Origin: an uncultured Pelagibacteraceae bacterium
GTDB lineage: Bacteria > Pseudomonadota > Alphaproteobacteria > Pelagibacterales > Pelagibacteraceae
Reading direction: 5' to 3'
Assembly: GCA_902580135.1 (NCBI GenBank)
Contig: CACHJL010000009.1
Coordinates: forward strand, 1-35,547
Length of the DNA stretch: 35,547 nt
The notes beneath the pieces are model-generated. The model saw only the letters and a program-made list of their open reading frames with translations, searched no databases and had not been told where the DNA came from. This document shows, piece after piece, positions 16,105 to 25,344 of this stretch; within the stretch, counting starts at the first letter, position 1, and each line of letters begins with the position of its first letter. Both the position numbers and the translations under genes were made by a program.

Positions 16105-17190
16105 CTAAAATCTTAAAAATCCAAAAAAATCAAATATAGAAAAAGTTGGATGTAAAGACCAAACGAACAAACCAACAATATATGTAATAAAAATTAAATT
16201 GTTATTTATTATTTTTGAAATATCGTATCGATAAAATAATAAAGAGACAATAATTGGATAACAAAGTGTAGATATCCTCACAATATTTCTCAAGCTTCCA
16301 TCCGGACCTGCCAATATCGGCTGCGCAATCATCATTAAGCACATAAAAGTTAAAATAAGAAATTTATCTTTATCAATATTTTTTTTTATTTTAGATAAAA
16401 TAAAAATACCTAAAGGAAAAAAACTTACGATTGGTAAGGCAACAAATCTTATCAATTTTTCGATTTGAGAAAAATCGTAAAAGATTATTCCATAGGCATA
16501 TTTGAAACTAAAATTATGTGGAGAAATTATATCTGCAATGAGTGATATAAAAATTAAAAAAAATAAAAATAATATAGATAGAAAAAAACATTCTATGAAT
16601 TTTTTTTTTTTTAATAAAATTAAAAATGAACCTATAAATAATGCAACTGCAGTTTGCCTTAAAAAAATACCAACAGATCCAAAAAAAATTAACCATTTAC
16701 TTTTATTGTTAATTATAAGGTAAGACAAAATTAAAGTTATTGAAAAAAAAAGCAAATCATGAGCCTGCACTGGATTAAATATGTGATTCCTAATTATATA
16801 TGGGTTTAAAAAAAGCAAAGAAAAAAATATTATAGATTCTCTAATATTGAATTTTTGATTTTTTATATAAAAGAAAACTAAAAACCAAAAGACTAAAATA
16901 AATATTTGTGTAAAAAATTTAAAAATTAAAAAATTATCTATGTTTAAAAAATTTGAAATACTTCCTGCCAAGTATGGAATTAAAAATCTTTGAGCAACAT
17001 GTTTTATAATAATATCATTATTTTTTGGTAAATCTGGTGCTGAGCTAGATATTTCAGTATAACTAATTGCATCCATCTGACCAGCAAGGTGAATAATTTC
17101 ATATAAAGTTAAACTTTTTGTTGTTAGAAAAATAAAAAACAATAGAAATAATGAATATAAGATGAAAATTTTATGTTCTTTACTGCTCAT
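16105..17190 (-). CDS. Polytopic membrane protein, GT-C-like
   Basis: A 361-residue inner-membrane protein with roughly 9-10 hydrophobic segments. After the first helix comes a short extracytoplasmic loop containing GQMDAISY (about 37-44), then RFLIPYLAG; an acidic residue in this first loop is where GT-C transferases place their catalytic or metal-binding Asp. NPYIIRNHIFNPVQAHD (about 128-144) and GIFLRQTAVALF are also distinctive. The family is not identified; a periplasmic-facing polyprenyl-phosphate-sugar transferase is a reasonable inference. It is the only minus-strand gene between two plus-strand operons. It converges with the toroid gene with no gap and diverges from the GT2 at 17234 over 43 nt. 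Confidence 0.75.
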   Translation of the reverse strand: MSSKEHKIFILYSLFLLFFIFLTTKSLTLYEIIHLAGQMDAISYTEISSSAPDLPKNNDIIIKHVAQRFLIPYLAGSISNFLNIDNFLIFKFFTQIFILVFWFLVFFYIKNQKFNIRESIIFFSLLFLNPYIIRNHIFNPVQAHDLLFFSITLILSYLIINNKSKWLIFFGSVGIFLRQTAVALFIGSFLILLKKKKFIECFFLSILFLFFLIFISLIADIISPHNFSFKYAYGIIFYDFSQIEKLIRFVALPIVSFFPLGIFILSKIKKNIDKDKFLILTFMCLMMIAQPILAGPDGSLRNIVRISTLCYPIIVSLLFYRYDISKIINNNLIFITYIVGLFVWSLHPTFSIFDFFGFLRF

Positions 17191-17233
17191 TTAAATTTAT
17201 ATTATTGATTAATATTAAATATATATTTTAAAG

Positions 17234-18118
17234 ATGAATCTTGTAAGCATAATAATGACATGTCATAATGGAGAGGCATTCTTGAAAGAAGCTTTGGATA
17301 GTGTTATAGGCCAAACTTACTCAAATTGGGAGTTAATTTTTTACGACAACAATTCAACTGATAAAAGTAAAGCTATTATTGATAGTTACCAAGATGATAG
17401 AATCAAATATTTTAAATCTGAAAAGTTACTTAATCTAGGAACAATTAGAAATTTATCGCTTAATTGTTGCAAAGGAGAGTATATTTGTTTTTTAGATACC
17501 GATGATTATTGGTCAAAATTTAAATTGGAAAAACAAATTTATAAATTTAAAACTAATCAAAATATAGACATTCTTTATTCAAACTATTTTGAAGTTAGAA
17601 ATCAAGAAGTTATAAAAAAAGAAAAAAAAATGCATAGAGGAAATTGTCAAAATGAAATAATTTTAAGTTATATAAAAGGATCCCCCTTAACAGCTTGGTT
17701 AACATTGATGATTAAAAAGAGTTCAATTGATAAATTAGAATATTCATTTGACAAAAACACACATATAGCTTCAGATTTAGATTTAATTATTAGGCTGAGT
17801 ACTTATAGCAATTTTGATTATAACGATGAATATTTTGGGTTTTATAGATTACATGCAAATAACGAATCAATAAATACACATAAAGAAATTAATGAATTAA
17901 ATTATATAGTTAATAAATATAAGCAAAATAAAAAAATAAATTTTATATTTCAATATAAAAACTTTTCAAATAAAATTTTAATTAAATATCATTTAATTCA
18001 AAAATTATCTGGAAATTACGATCCAAATACGTCATCAATAGATAGTAAGTTTATTAGATTGATTTATTTTATTATTAAAATAACGCCAAACAAAATATTA
18101 AAATTTTTTATTAAATAA
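17234..18118 (+). CDS. Glycosyltransferase family 2
   Basis: A 294-residue GT-A transferase with a textbook N terminus: VSIIMTCHNGE (4-14), SVIGQTYSNWELIFYDNNS (23-41), GTIRNLSL (69-76) and the metal/donor motif LDTDDYW (87-93). Such enzymes add a sugar from a nucleotide donor to a lipid-linked acceptor at the cytoplasmic face. The region after residue 200 is variable and probably binds the acceptor. It shares one base with the following GT-C-like gene. Its promoter must lie in the 43-nt divergent gap. Donor and linkage cannot be read. Confidence 0.9.
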   Translation: MNLVSIIMTCHNGEAFLKEALDSVIGQTYSNWELIFYDNNSTDKSKAIIDSYQDDRIKYFKSEKLLNLGTIRNLSLNCCKGEYICFLDTDDYWSKFKLEKQIYKFKTNQNIDILYSNYFEVRNQEVIKKEKKMHRGNCQNEIILSYIKGSPLTAWLTLMIKKSSIDKLEYSFDKNTHIASDLDLIIRLSTYSNFDYNDEYFGFYRLHANNESINTHKEINELNYIVNKYKQNKKINFIFQYKNFSNKILIKYHLIQKLSGNYDPNTSSIDSKFIRLIYFIIKITPNKILKFFIK

Positions 18119-19965
18119 TGTATTTAGACGTCCATCCTTTGCTGTCAATTTTATTTTCATTGTTAATAATTAATGGTTTTTATAATCTATCCAAATTAGT
18201 TTCTCAAAGTAAGTATTTTAAATTTTTGGATAATTATGCAGTTCAAGGTAAGATAATTTTATTTTTTTTAATAATAAATTTTTTTTCAATAATACTTTAT
18301 AATTTTTTCTTATTTTTTGGAGTTAATAAGTTAATTTTACAAATAATAGTAGTTTTATTAATTTTATTAGGATTTTATAAACCAATCCATTTTAAAGAAT
18401 TGATAGAAAAATTTAAGTTAATAAATAATAAAACAATATTAATATTATCTTTACTAATTTTTGGTTATTTCTTATTATCTTTATTACCGATCAGTGATCC
18501 CGACTCTTTAGATTATCATTTAACTGTGCCATATCTTTCTTTAATAAATAATAAGTTTTTTATTGAAAAAGAATGGTTTACAAGTCAATTAGCTGGAGCT
18601 GGAGAAGCTTTGATAATATTTGGATTATCGATAAATGCTTATAAATTCTCATCTATTTTGCAATACATATCACTTTTTGCAATTATAATCGCAGTTCTTA
18701 ATTTAAAAAAAGGAAAAGAATACTTTAGTTTAGAAGGAAAAATTTTAATTTGTTTGTCTATTCTTTGTATTCCAAGTTTTTTATTTTTAACTTTTACGGC
18801 AAAACCACAATTGTTTTCAATTGGTACAAATTTTATTGCATTTTTAATAGCCTTTTTTGTACTACCACTTGAACATAATAAAAAAAAAACAATTTTTATT
18901 TTTTCAATTTTAAGTTTTTTATGTTTGAGCTCTACACAATTTAAATTTTCATTTTTTTTATCCTCAGGGATAATTTTATTGATTGCTTTTTTTGAAATGA
19001 AAAAAAAAAAATTACTAATTAAAAGCTTAATTATAACTTTATTATTTTTCATAATAACAGTTTTTCCAAGAGAATTTTTTGATTATCAAAATTTTAGTAC
19101 AGATATAATTAAAAATTTTTTTCAACCAGTAACAGATGATTTTTTGTCAGAATATTTTGTTACATCTTTAAAACATGGTACTGGAAATCCAAGATACATA
19201 CCTTATTGGCTATTTGTTCCATATTATTACAATAATTTTACACCAAGTGTTATTACAGAAATAGTAGGATTAAGTGTTTTGATTTTTTTAATTAATTTTA
19301 AATTTGAGCCAGTAAAAAAAATTATTTTTGCAGCACTCATATTTTTTATTTTAGCGATACCTTTTGGTCAACCAACAGGTAGATTTTTTATAGAACCATT
19401 TTTATGGTTAGTAGTTGGATCGATTTATTATTTGACTTTAAAAAATAATTTATTTTTAAAAATTTTTAAAAAATTTATAATAGTAAATTCAATAGGAATT
19501 TTATGTATAATAATTTTTACACTAATAAATTTTTTACCTGGAATTTTTTCTATAGAAAGTCAAAAAAAAGTTCTAAGGAAATATTCTGATGGTTATAACT
19601 TATTTGAATGGTCTAATAATAACTTACCAGATAATTCAAAGATAATATCCAGTCACCGATCTTATTTATTTTCTGAGAAACCATTTGTAAGTTACGAATT
19701 TAGACTTTTTGTTAGAAATCAGATAGAATTAGAACATTATGTAAATTTAATAATTGAAAAAAAACCCACACATTTACTTTACGCTGGTTTAAGTCATAAT
19801 AATGAAACAGATACTTTAAAAAATTGTAGAGGAAAATTAATCAAATTAGGACAAGACGTACATCAATTAACAGCTAGAAATCCATTTAGTGTCAATAAAA
19901 TTAGTTATAACGGATATATATATGAAATAGATTTAGAAAAACTAAAAACTTGTAAAATAAAATGA
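18118..19965 (+). CDS. Large polytopic membrane protein, GT-C-like (LIC_10190-like)
   Basis: A 615-residue protein with about 10-12 membrane helices and a soluble C-terminal portion from about residue 500. After the fourth hydrophobic block is ISDPDSLDYHL (125-135), an acidic first-loop motif of the kind used by GT-C glycosyltransferases. It resembles the large membrane proteins found in Leptospira and SAR11 surface-glycan clusters. Two further island proteins (27672-29342 and 31108-32757) share the D...YHL pattern but are more similar to each other. It probably transfers a sugar from a polyprenyl carrier on the periplasmic side; that is inference. It overlaps the methyltransferase downstream by 4 nt. 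Confidence 0.75.
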   Translation: MYLDVHPLLSILFSLLIINGFYNLSKLVSQSKYFKFLDNYAVQGKIILFFLIINFFSIILYNFFLFFGVNKLILQIIVVLLILLGFYKPIHFKELIEKFKLINNKTILILSLLIFGYFLLSLLPISDPDSLDYHLTVPYLSLINNKFFIEKEWFTSQLAGAGEALIIFGLSINAYKFSSILQYISLFAIIIAVLNLKKGKEYFSLEGKILICLSILCIPSFLFLTFTAKPQLFSIGTNFIAFLIAFFVLPLEHNKKKTIFIFSILSFLCLSSTQFKFSFFLSSGIILLIAFFEMKKKKLLIKSLIITLLFFIITVFPREFFDYQNFSTDIIKNFFQPVTDDFLSEYFVTSLKHGTGNPRYIPYWLFVPYYYNNFTPSVITEIVGLSVLIFLINFKFEPVKKIIFAALIFFILAIPFGQPTGRFFIEPFLWLVVGSIYYLTLKNNLFLKIFKKFIIVNSIGILCIIIFTLINFLPGIFSIESQKKVLRKYSDGYNLFEWSNNNLPDNSKIISSHRSYLFSEKPFVSYEFRLFVRNQIELEHYVNLIIEKKPTHLLYAGLSHNNETDTLKNCRGKLIKLGQDVHQLTARNPFSVNKISYNGYIYEIDLEKLKTCKIK

Positions 19966-20651
19966 AAAAAAATTTATACATACAATACGAAAATAATTTT
20001 TTTGATCAAATCATTAACCGCAAAAGAGTAGAAATGATTAATATTATAATTAAAAAAATTAAAATTTTAAAAATTAATGATTTATTAGATATTGGAACAA
20101 CCAAAGATACCAGTGCTGGATCTTCTAATATTTTCTGTAAAATGTTAGACAATATTCCTGTTCACAAATCTATTTCAAATCAAAAAATTAATAACAAAAG
20201 ATTTAAATTTAGTTTAAAAAAATCTATAACTTCTAAGTTTTCAAAAAAGATTATAAATTATTTTAGATCCGATTTGGTTATTTCAAGTGCAACTATTGAA
20301 CATGTAGGGAGTTATAAAAATCAAGTTGCAAAAGTTAAGAACATGATTTCTTTATCAAAAAAATTTGTTGTAATCACTACTCCAAATCGTTTTTTTCCAA
20401 TAGAATTGCATACTAAATTGCCCTTAATTCATTGGCTACCCAAGAATATATTTAGAAAAATTTTATTATTTTTAAATATGAATTATTTTGCAGAAGAAAA
20501 AAATTTAAATTTGCTAAGTAAAAAAGAATTAATACAAATTCTAAATAATTTTTCAAAAGATATAAACTATAGAATATATGATATTCATTTTTTAGGCTTT
20601 GTTTCAAATTTTCTAGTTATATGTAAAATTAAAAAAAAAAATCAAACTTAA
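19962..20651 (+). CDS. Class I SAM-dependent methyltransferase (Methyltransf_11-like)
   Basis: A 229-residue protein with a SAM-binding LLDIGTT (41-47), the post-II motif SSATIEHVG (108-116) and a TTPNRFFPIELHTKLPL stretch (139-155). The EHVG and TPNRFFP features are typical of methyltransferases in sugar clusters that resemble ubiquinone/menaquinone-type Methyltransf_11 domains. It overlaps the preceding membrane protein by 4 nt. A glycan or polyprenyl-linked sugar is the likely substrate. The glycine-rich motif I is short (DIGTT), so the cofactor site is somewhat divergent. Confidence 0.75.
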   Translation: MKKNLYIQYENNFFDQIINRKRVEMINIIIKKIKILKINDLLDIGTTKDTSAGSSNIFCKMLDNIPVHKSISNQKINNKRFKFSLKKSITSKFSKKIINYFRSDLVISSATIEHVGSYKNQVAKVKNMISLSKKFVVITTPNRFFPIELHTKLPLIHWLPKNIFRKILLFLNMNYFAEEKNLNLLSKKELIQILNNFSKDINYRIYDIHFLGFVSNFLVICKIKKKNQT

Positions 20652-20777
20652 TGATTATTCTTTTTACATATTTAAAAAAAAACCAGCTTATATTAATTAA
20701 TCTTAAACATGACACTAATTTTTTAAGAAGATCACTATTTGAATGCCCATTATTAAATTTTTTTTATGAGATAAAAT

Positions 20778-23003
20778 ATGAAAATATTACAAGTATTAGA
20801 CGAAATATCAAAAAAAAATATTAGCATTGTAAGTGTTGCTAAAATTATTTCCTCTTATGATTTTTTGTCAATTAATTCAAAAATAGTTGTTTCAAAAAAT
20901 TTAGATAAAATTAAAAAAATTTATTCACTAAAAAGTTTCATAGGAAATTTTTTCTTCAGTTCAGAAGTAAGTGAAATTTTAAAATCGTACAAGCCTGAAA
21001 TAGTTCATATACATGGAATTTGGAGACCAATTCACTTTTTTTTTATGATACATTGCACTTTTCTTAGAATTCCAATTATAGTTCAACCTCATGGCATGCT
21101 TTTAAATGAAGCTTTAAAAAGTAAATCATTTTTAAGTTATATAATTAAATTATTTACACTTAATATTGTTTATAAAATATTATTATCTAAATCATATTTC
21201 ATTGCAGTTACAAAAGAGGAAAAAAAATCTATTGAAAAATACTTTCCAAAAGCTAAAATCATCATCATAAAAAATCCCATAGAAATAAAGAAAACAAAAA
21301 TAGAAAAGGTTCAAAAAAAATTTGTTTATTTTGGTAGATTTAATTCTCATAAAAATTTACTAGAATTTATCGAAGCATTTATCGCTGCAGCATTAAATAA
21401 AAAATGGATCTTTGAAATTTATGGTATTGAGGATGATCAAAATTATAAAAATAAATTAAAAAAATTAGTTTCAAGTTCTGGATTTAAAAAATCAATTTTA
21501 TTTAAAAAACCAGAATTTAATATTAAAAAAAAATTTAAAATCATAGCAGAATCTTGGTGCAACGTATTAGTTTCTAAATCAGAAATATTAAGTTTATCAG
21601 TATTAGAGGCATTTAGTGTAGGGACACAAAGTATTGTTAATAAAAAAATTTTTTTTCCAAATTGGATTAAAAGGTATCTAATTTTTTCTGATGTAAACAA
21701 AATCCAATTAACTAAAAATATAAAATCAATAATGCAACAGGATATTATTTTTAAATTAAATGAAAAATATAAAATGAAAAAATTATTTGAAAAAGAGTAT
21801 AAATTTCATAAAGAGAAAAATAATTATAAATTCTTTTTAGAAAAAATAATTAATAAAAATAAAAATATTTTTATATCAAACAATATAACAGTTTTATTTT
21901 CAAATCTTTTGAACACTGTTCTAATACCTTATTTAATGATTTTCTCAGTTATTTTCAAAAAATCAGCTTTTGCAGCAGAAATAGGAGTTTATCCAGGAAT
22001 TTTATTATTATTAACCCAAGTTTTCTCTGCTAATGCTAGATCTTTATTATTATACAATCGTGAAAATATTTATTACGATCAAGTAGTTAATATAAGATTT
22101 TATTTAGGATTTTTTATTTTTATTTCATTATCATTATTTCAATATCTTATTAACTATAATGAAAATTTTAGTGTATTGTTCATTTTAAGTTTAATCATAT
22201 ATTTTTCATGGATTAATGAAATAAACTTGGCTATTCATGAAAAAAATAAGTCTTCTTTTTTTATAAATTTATTTTTAATATTAAGTTCTATTTTTTATTT
22301 ACTAATATTTTTTAATTTTTATTTTAATTACGACAATCTTAAGGAAATTATTTTATTTTATTTGTTGTTTCATATTTTATTTTTAATTTATCATATAAAT
22401 TTTTCTAATTTTAAATTTAAAAAATTTATATTGTTTTTTAATAGACAATTTAATGAATATTTATCTTTAGCATCAAGTTTTTGTAATATTTTAGCTGTAA
22501 TAATCTGGAGAATTTCCCTTGTATTTTTAATAGGAAAAAATTTGGCTGGATTATATTTTGCTTCATTAGCTATTGCTTCATTTCCAGGAACTTTATTTAA
22601 TAATATAGCTGGACAAATTATAATGATTAATAAAAATATTAAAAATTTTGTTTATAAGATTACTAATTTAGTTTTTATTTTCTATATTATTTTAATTTGT
22701 TCATTGATTATTTTAAATGAATTTTATCTTCAAGATTTTGAATTTTTTAAATTTTTTAAAGTCGCTTTAGTTTCCTTATTAGGAACGCCTTTTATGCTTA
22801 AGGCCCTGGCTAGAAGACATGAATATTTATCTTTAAACAAATATCATCAGAAAAAAATTTTCGTTAAGGATATTATATATGGTTTTACAATATCGCCAAT
22901 AATTGTAGTTTTCTATTATATCGGTGGTGAAAATCTATTAGTATACTCATACTTACTATCATCTGTAACGGCATTTTATTATTATAGTAAATCACAAAAA
23001 TGA
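20778..23003 (+). CDS. GT4 glycosyltransferase fused to a Wzx/MVF-type flippase domain
   Basis: A 741-residue two-part protein. Residues 1 to about 362 form a GT4 transferase: HIHGIW (77-82), QPHGML (103-108), FGRFNSHKN (185-193), FEIYG (212-216) and an E-x7-E-like segment SEILSLSVLEAFSVGT (268-283). From about 370 to the end there are about 10 membrane helices, with FAAEIGVYPGILLL (403-416 region) and IGKNLAGLYFASLAIASFPG, which resemble Wzx/O-antigen translocases where the AGLYFA type of motif is common. The frame is continuous with no internal stop. Wzx proteins and GT4 transferases are usually separate, so this is a probable fusion linking a transferase to export. Its start ATG at 20778 is preceded by GAGATAAAAT. 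Confidence 0.85.
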   Translation: MKILQVLDEISKKNISIVSVAKIISSYDFLSINSKIVVSKNLDKIKKIYSLKSFIGNFFFSSEVSEILKSYKPEIVHIHGIWRPIHFFFMIHCTFLRIPIIVQPHGMLLNEALKSKSFLSYIIKLFTLNIVYKILLSKSYFIAVTKEEKKSIEKYFPKAKIIIIKNPIEIKKTKIEKVQKKFVYFGRFNSHKNLLEFIEAFIAAALNKKWIFEIYGIEDDQNYKNKLKKLVSSSGFKKSILFKKPEFNIKKKFKIIAESWCNVLVSKSEILSLSVLEAFSVGTQSIVNKKIFFPNWIKRYLIFSDVNKIQLTKNIKSIMQQDIIFKLNEKYKMKKLFEKEYKFHKEKNNYKFFLEKIINKNKNIFISNNITVLFSNLLNTVLIPYLMIFSVIFKKSAFAAEIGVYPGILLLLTQVFSANARSLLLYNRENIYYDQVVNIRFYLGFFIFISLSLFQYLINYNENFSVLFILSLIIYFSWINEINLAIHEKNKSSFFINLFLILSSIFYLLIFFNFYFNYDNLKEIILFYLLFHILFLIYHINFSNFKFKKFILFFNRQFNEYLSLASSFCNILAVIIWRISLVFLIGKNLAGLYFASLAIASFPGTLFNNIAGQIIMINKNIKNFVYKITNLVFIFYIILICSLIILNEFYLQDFEFFKFFKVALVSLLGTPFMLKALARRHEYLSLNKYHQKKIFVKDIIYGFTISPIIVVFYYIGGENLLVYSYLLSSVTAFYYYSKSQK

Positions 23004-23012
23004 TTATGGAAT

Positions 23013-23035
23013 ATATTAATTTATAAATTTAATAT
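23013..23035. terminator. Possible AT-rich bidirectional hairpin between convergent genes
   Basis: Between the convergent genes ending at 23003 and 23035 there is a near-palindrome, ATATTAATTT followed by AAATTTAATAT. It contains no G or C, so any hairpin would be weak. Position and symmetry suit a bidirectional terminator, but stability is doubtful. Confidence 0.2.
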
Positions 23036-24054
23036 TATTTTAATTTTGGTCGATTTAGAAATAAATAAAAATAAAGAACCGTATAAAATATAATATTTAA
23101 TAAAAATATTAATATTAGAACTTTGCTATCGTCAAAGTATTGTAAACTAATCAAAAATCCTACAAACATGTAAACATTTAAAATAATACCTGATAAAGAA
23201 TTAGAAAATTTAATATCAAATTTTGTAGATAACTTTTCAAAAATTAAAATGTGAAGATGAGATCTATCAGCTATATCAACCTTAGTTTTATGAATATATC
23301 TTCTTAAAATCGAAAATAAATTTTCAAAAGCTGGATACCAAAGCAAATTTAATGCCAATAGAGGAGAAATACTATTATTATAATTTATCAAATTAATTAC
23401 AAAGATTGATATAAAAATAGTAATTACATATACTCCATTGTCACCTAAAAAAAATTTACCAAATATATTAAAAATATAAAAAATAAAAATAATTAAAAAA
23501 ATCTTTTCAATATCAAAAAGAATATTTGGTATTGGTAAACTACTTAATAAAATAGCTAAAATCAAAAAAAGATAGTAACCAACAAGATTTACATTTACTC
23601 CATCACAGAAATTTGATCCATTTAATAAAACAATTATGCAAGATAAAGTAAAAAAAATATTAAAAAAATAATTATTTATAAATGGATCCAAAAAAAATAT
23701 ACCTGTTTTGTTTATTTTTAATTCTACAAAAATGATTAAAAAAAAAATTATAATTGATTGAAAAAATAATCTTATTTTAGGGCTGAAATTTATTTTTAAA
23801 TCTGAATAAATACCTAAGATTAAAAACATAGCAAGAAAAAGAATAATTAAAAAATTTTGATTATAATTTTTTTCTAATATAAGGTTTATTGAAAATGCTA
23901 AAAAAAAATATATACCTCCACTCAAAGGTGTATTTTTGTTATAATCTAATTTATGCTTTTGTTTTATTGGTCGATCTATTAAAAAAAAATATTTACTTTG
24001 AAAATAAATTAAAGCAAATGAGAGAAGAATAAGAATAATAAATTGAATAAACAT
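23035..24054 (-). CDS. Polyprenyl-phosphate sugar-1-phosphate transferase (WecA/MraY superfamily)
   Basis: A 339-residue integral membrane protein with about ten helices. Superfamily motifs are TPLSGG (42-47), GIYSDL (81-86) in place of the usual GxxDD, an NGSNFCDG segment matching NxxNxxDG, FLGDNG for the GDxGS block, and DRSHLH near the C terminus for the HIHH loop. These enzymes start lipid-linked glycan synthesis by moving a sugar-1-phosphate from a UDP-sugar to polyprenyl phosphate. The first Asp of the DD pair is Ser (S84); D85 is kept. No other initiating transferase was recognised here, so this is the likely first step of the pathway. It diverges from the Wzy-like gene at 24067 over only 12 nt. 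Confidence 0.85.
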   Translation of the reverse strand: MFIQFIILILLSFALIYFQSKYFFLIDRPIKQKHKLDYNKNTPLSGGIYFFLAFSINLILEKNYNQNFLIILFLAMFLILGIYSDLKINFSPKIRLFFQSIIIFFLIIFVELKINKTGIFFLDPFINNYFFNIFFTLSCIIVLLNGSNFCDGVNVNLVGYYLFLILAILLSSLPIPNILFDIEKIFLIIFIFYIFNIFGKFFLGDNGVYVITIFISIFVINLINYNNSISPLLALNLLWYPAFENLFSILRRYIHKTKVDIADRSHLHILIFEKLSTKFDIKFSNSLSGIILNVYMFVGFLISLQYFDDSKVLILIFLLNIIFYTVLYFYLFLNRPKLK

Positions 24055-24066
24055 TTATAGTAATCA

Positions 24067-25344
24067 ATGATAATTAAAAAAGATAATATATATCATAATT
24101 TATTATTCATTTCATCATTGCTTTTATTTTTATTTCCAGCAGCTCAAGTTTCAGGTCCGTTTTTAACAGATTTTTTTTTAATAATAATTTCTATAATTTT
24201 TTTACTTATATATAATAATGATAAAGAATTTAATTTATCGGAAAGTAATTTTTTTAAATTATTTATTACTTTTTATATTTTTCTAATTATTACATCCGTT
24301 TTATCAGATAATGTGCTGTTCTCATTAAAATCTTCAATTCCATACATAAGATTTGGAATTTTTTCGTTAGCAATTTTTTTTATATTAAAAAATAATAACA
24401 ATTTTTCAAAATATTTTTATATTTTTTTAATAATTACTATAGCATTACTATTATTTGATGGATATTTTCAGTTTATTACTGGAAAAAATATTTTAGGATT
24501 CCAAACAAATAGACCCGATAGACTAGGCAGTTTTTTTTTAGACGAACTCATATTAGGTTCATATTTATCAAAAATGCTTCCAATTTTTTGCACATTCACA
24601 TTATTGAATAAAAAATTTTACAATGAAACATATGTTTTTTTATTTATTTTATTGATTTATATATTAATTTTTTTGTCTGGAGAAAGATCTGCTTTTTTTC
24701 TTGCAACAATTTATTTAATAATGATTTCAATATTTTTGGTAAGTTTCAAAAAAATATTAATTTTTTCTTCGTTGGTTATTATATGTTTTGGAATTCTAAT
24801 TAACTCAAATGAAAATATTAAAAGTAGATACATTGATCAAATGCTTGATCATACTTTTATAAAAAATAATGATGATCAAATTATAATAATGCCAGATCAT
24901 CTTGGTTTATTTATTTCAGCAATAGATATTTTCCAAAACAATGTAATACATGGAAGTGGTGTAAAAACATTTCGTATTAATTGTAAATATGTAGATAAAA
25001 ATAAAATTGATAATTTAAAAAAACATTTTCCATCTGCAAAACTTTGCTCAACTCATCCACATAACTATTATTTACAACTGCTAGCCGAAACGGGCATATT
25101 TGGCTTTTTATTTGTATTAACAATTTTTTTTAAATTGTTTTATAATTATTTTAATCATATGTACCAAACTAAAATTAATAGAAAAAAAACCAATAAAAGT
25201 TATATTTGCATTCTATCAGGTTTAATTGTTATGATGTGGCCACTAACTACCTCGGGAAATTTTTTTAATAATTGGATTTGTTCAGGCTTATTTTTAACGA
25301 TTGGTGTTTATTTATTTATTTCAAAAAATGAAATTAAATCTTAA
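24067..25344 (+). CDS. O-antigen ligase/polymerase family membrane protein (Wzy/WaaL)
   Basis: A 425-residue polytopic protein with about 11-12 helices and one large periplasmic loop. Near the end of the loop is a THPHNYYLQLLAETG segment (329-343), the signature HNxxLQxxxExG found in WaaL ligases and many Wzy polymerases. FLSGERSAFFLA upstream of the loop also fits. It either joins repeat units or ligates the finished chain to lipid A core; sequence alone does not decide. It overlaps the next membrane-protein gene by 17 nt if that gene starts at 25328. Confidence 0.85.
   Translation: MIIKKDNIYHNLLFISSLLLFLFPAAQVSGPFLTDFFLIIISIIFLLIYNNDKEFNLSESNFFKLFITFYIFLIITSVLSDNVLFSLKSSIPYIRFGIFSLAIFFILKNNNNFSKYFYIFLIITIALLLFDGYFQFITGKNILGFQTNRPDRLGSFFLDELILGSYLSKMLPIFCTFTLLNKKFYNETYVFLFILLIYILIFLSGERSAFFLATIYLIMISIFLVSFKKILIFSSLVIICFGILINSNENIKSRYIDQMLDHTFIKNNDDQIIIMPDHLGLFISAIDIFQNNVIHGSGVKTFRINCKYVDKNKIDNLKKHFPSAKLCSTHPHNYYLQLLAETGIFGFLFVLTIFFKLFYNYFNHMYQTKINRKKTNKSYICILSGLIVMMWPLTTSGNFFNNWICSGLFLTIGVYLFISKNEIKS

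Noticed and set aside
18639..19052. 137-codon open frame on the minus strand
   Set aside because: It lies wholly inside the large membrane-protein gene at 18118-19965, is Lys/Ile-rich low-complexity sequence and has no recognisable motif. It is a shadow caused by AT-rich composition.
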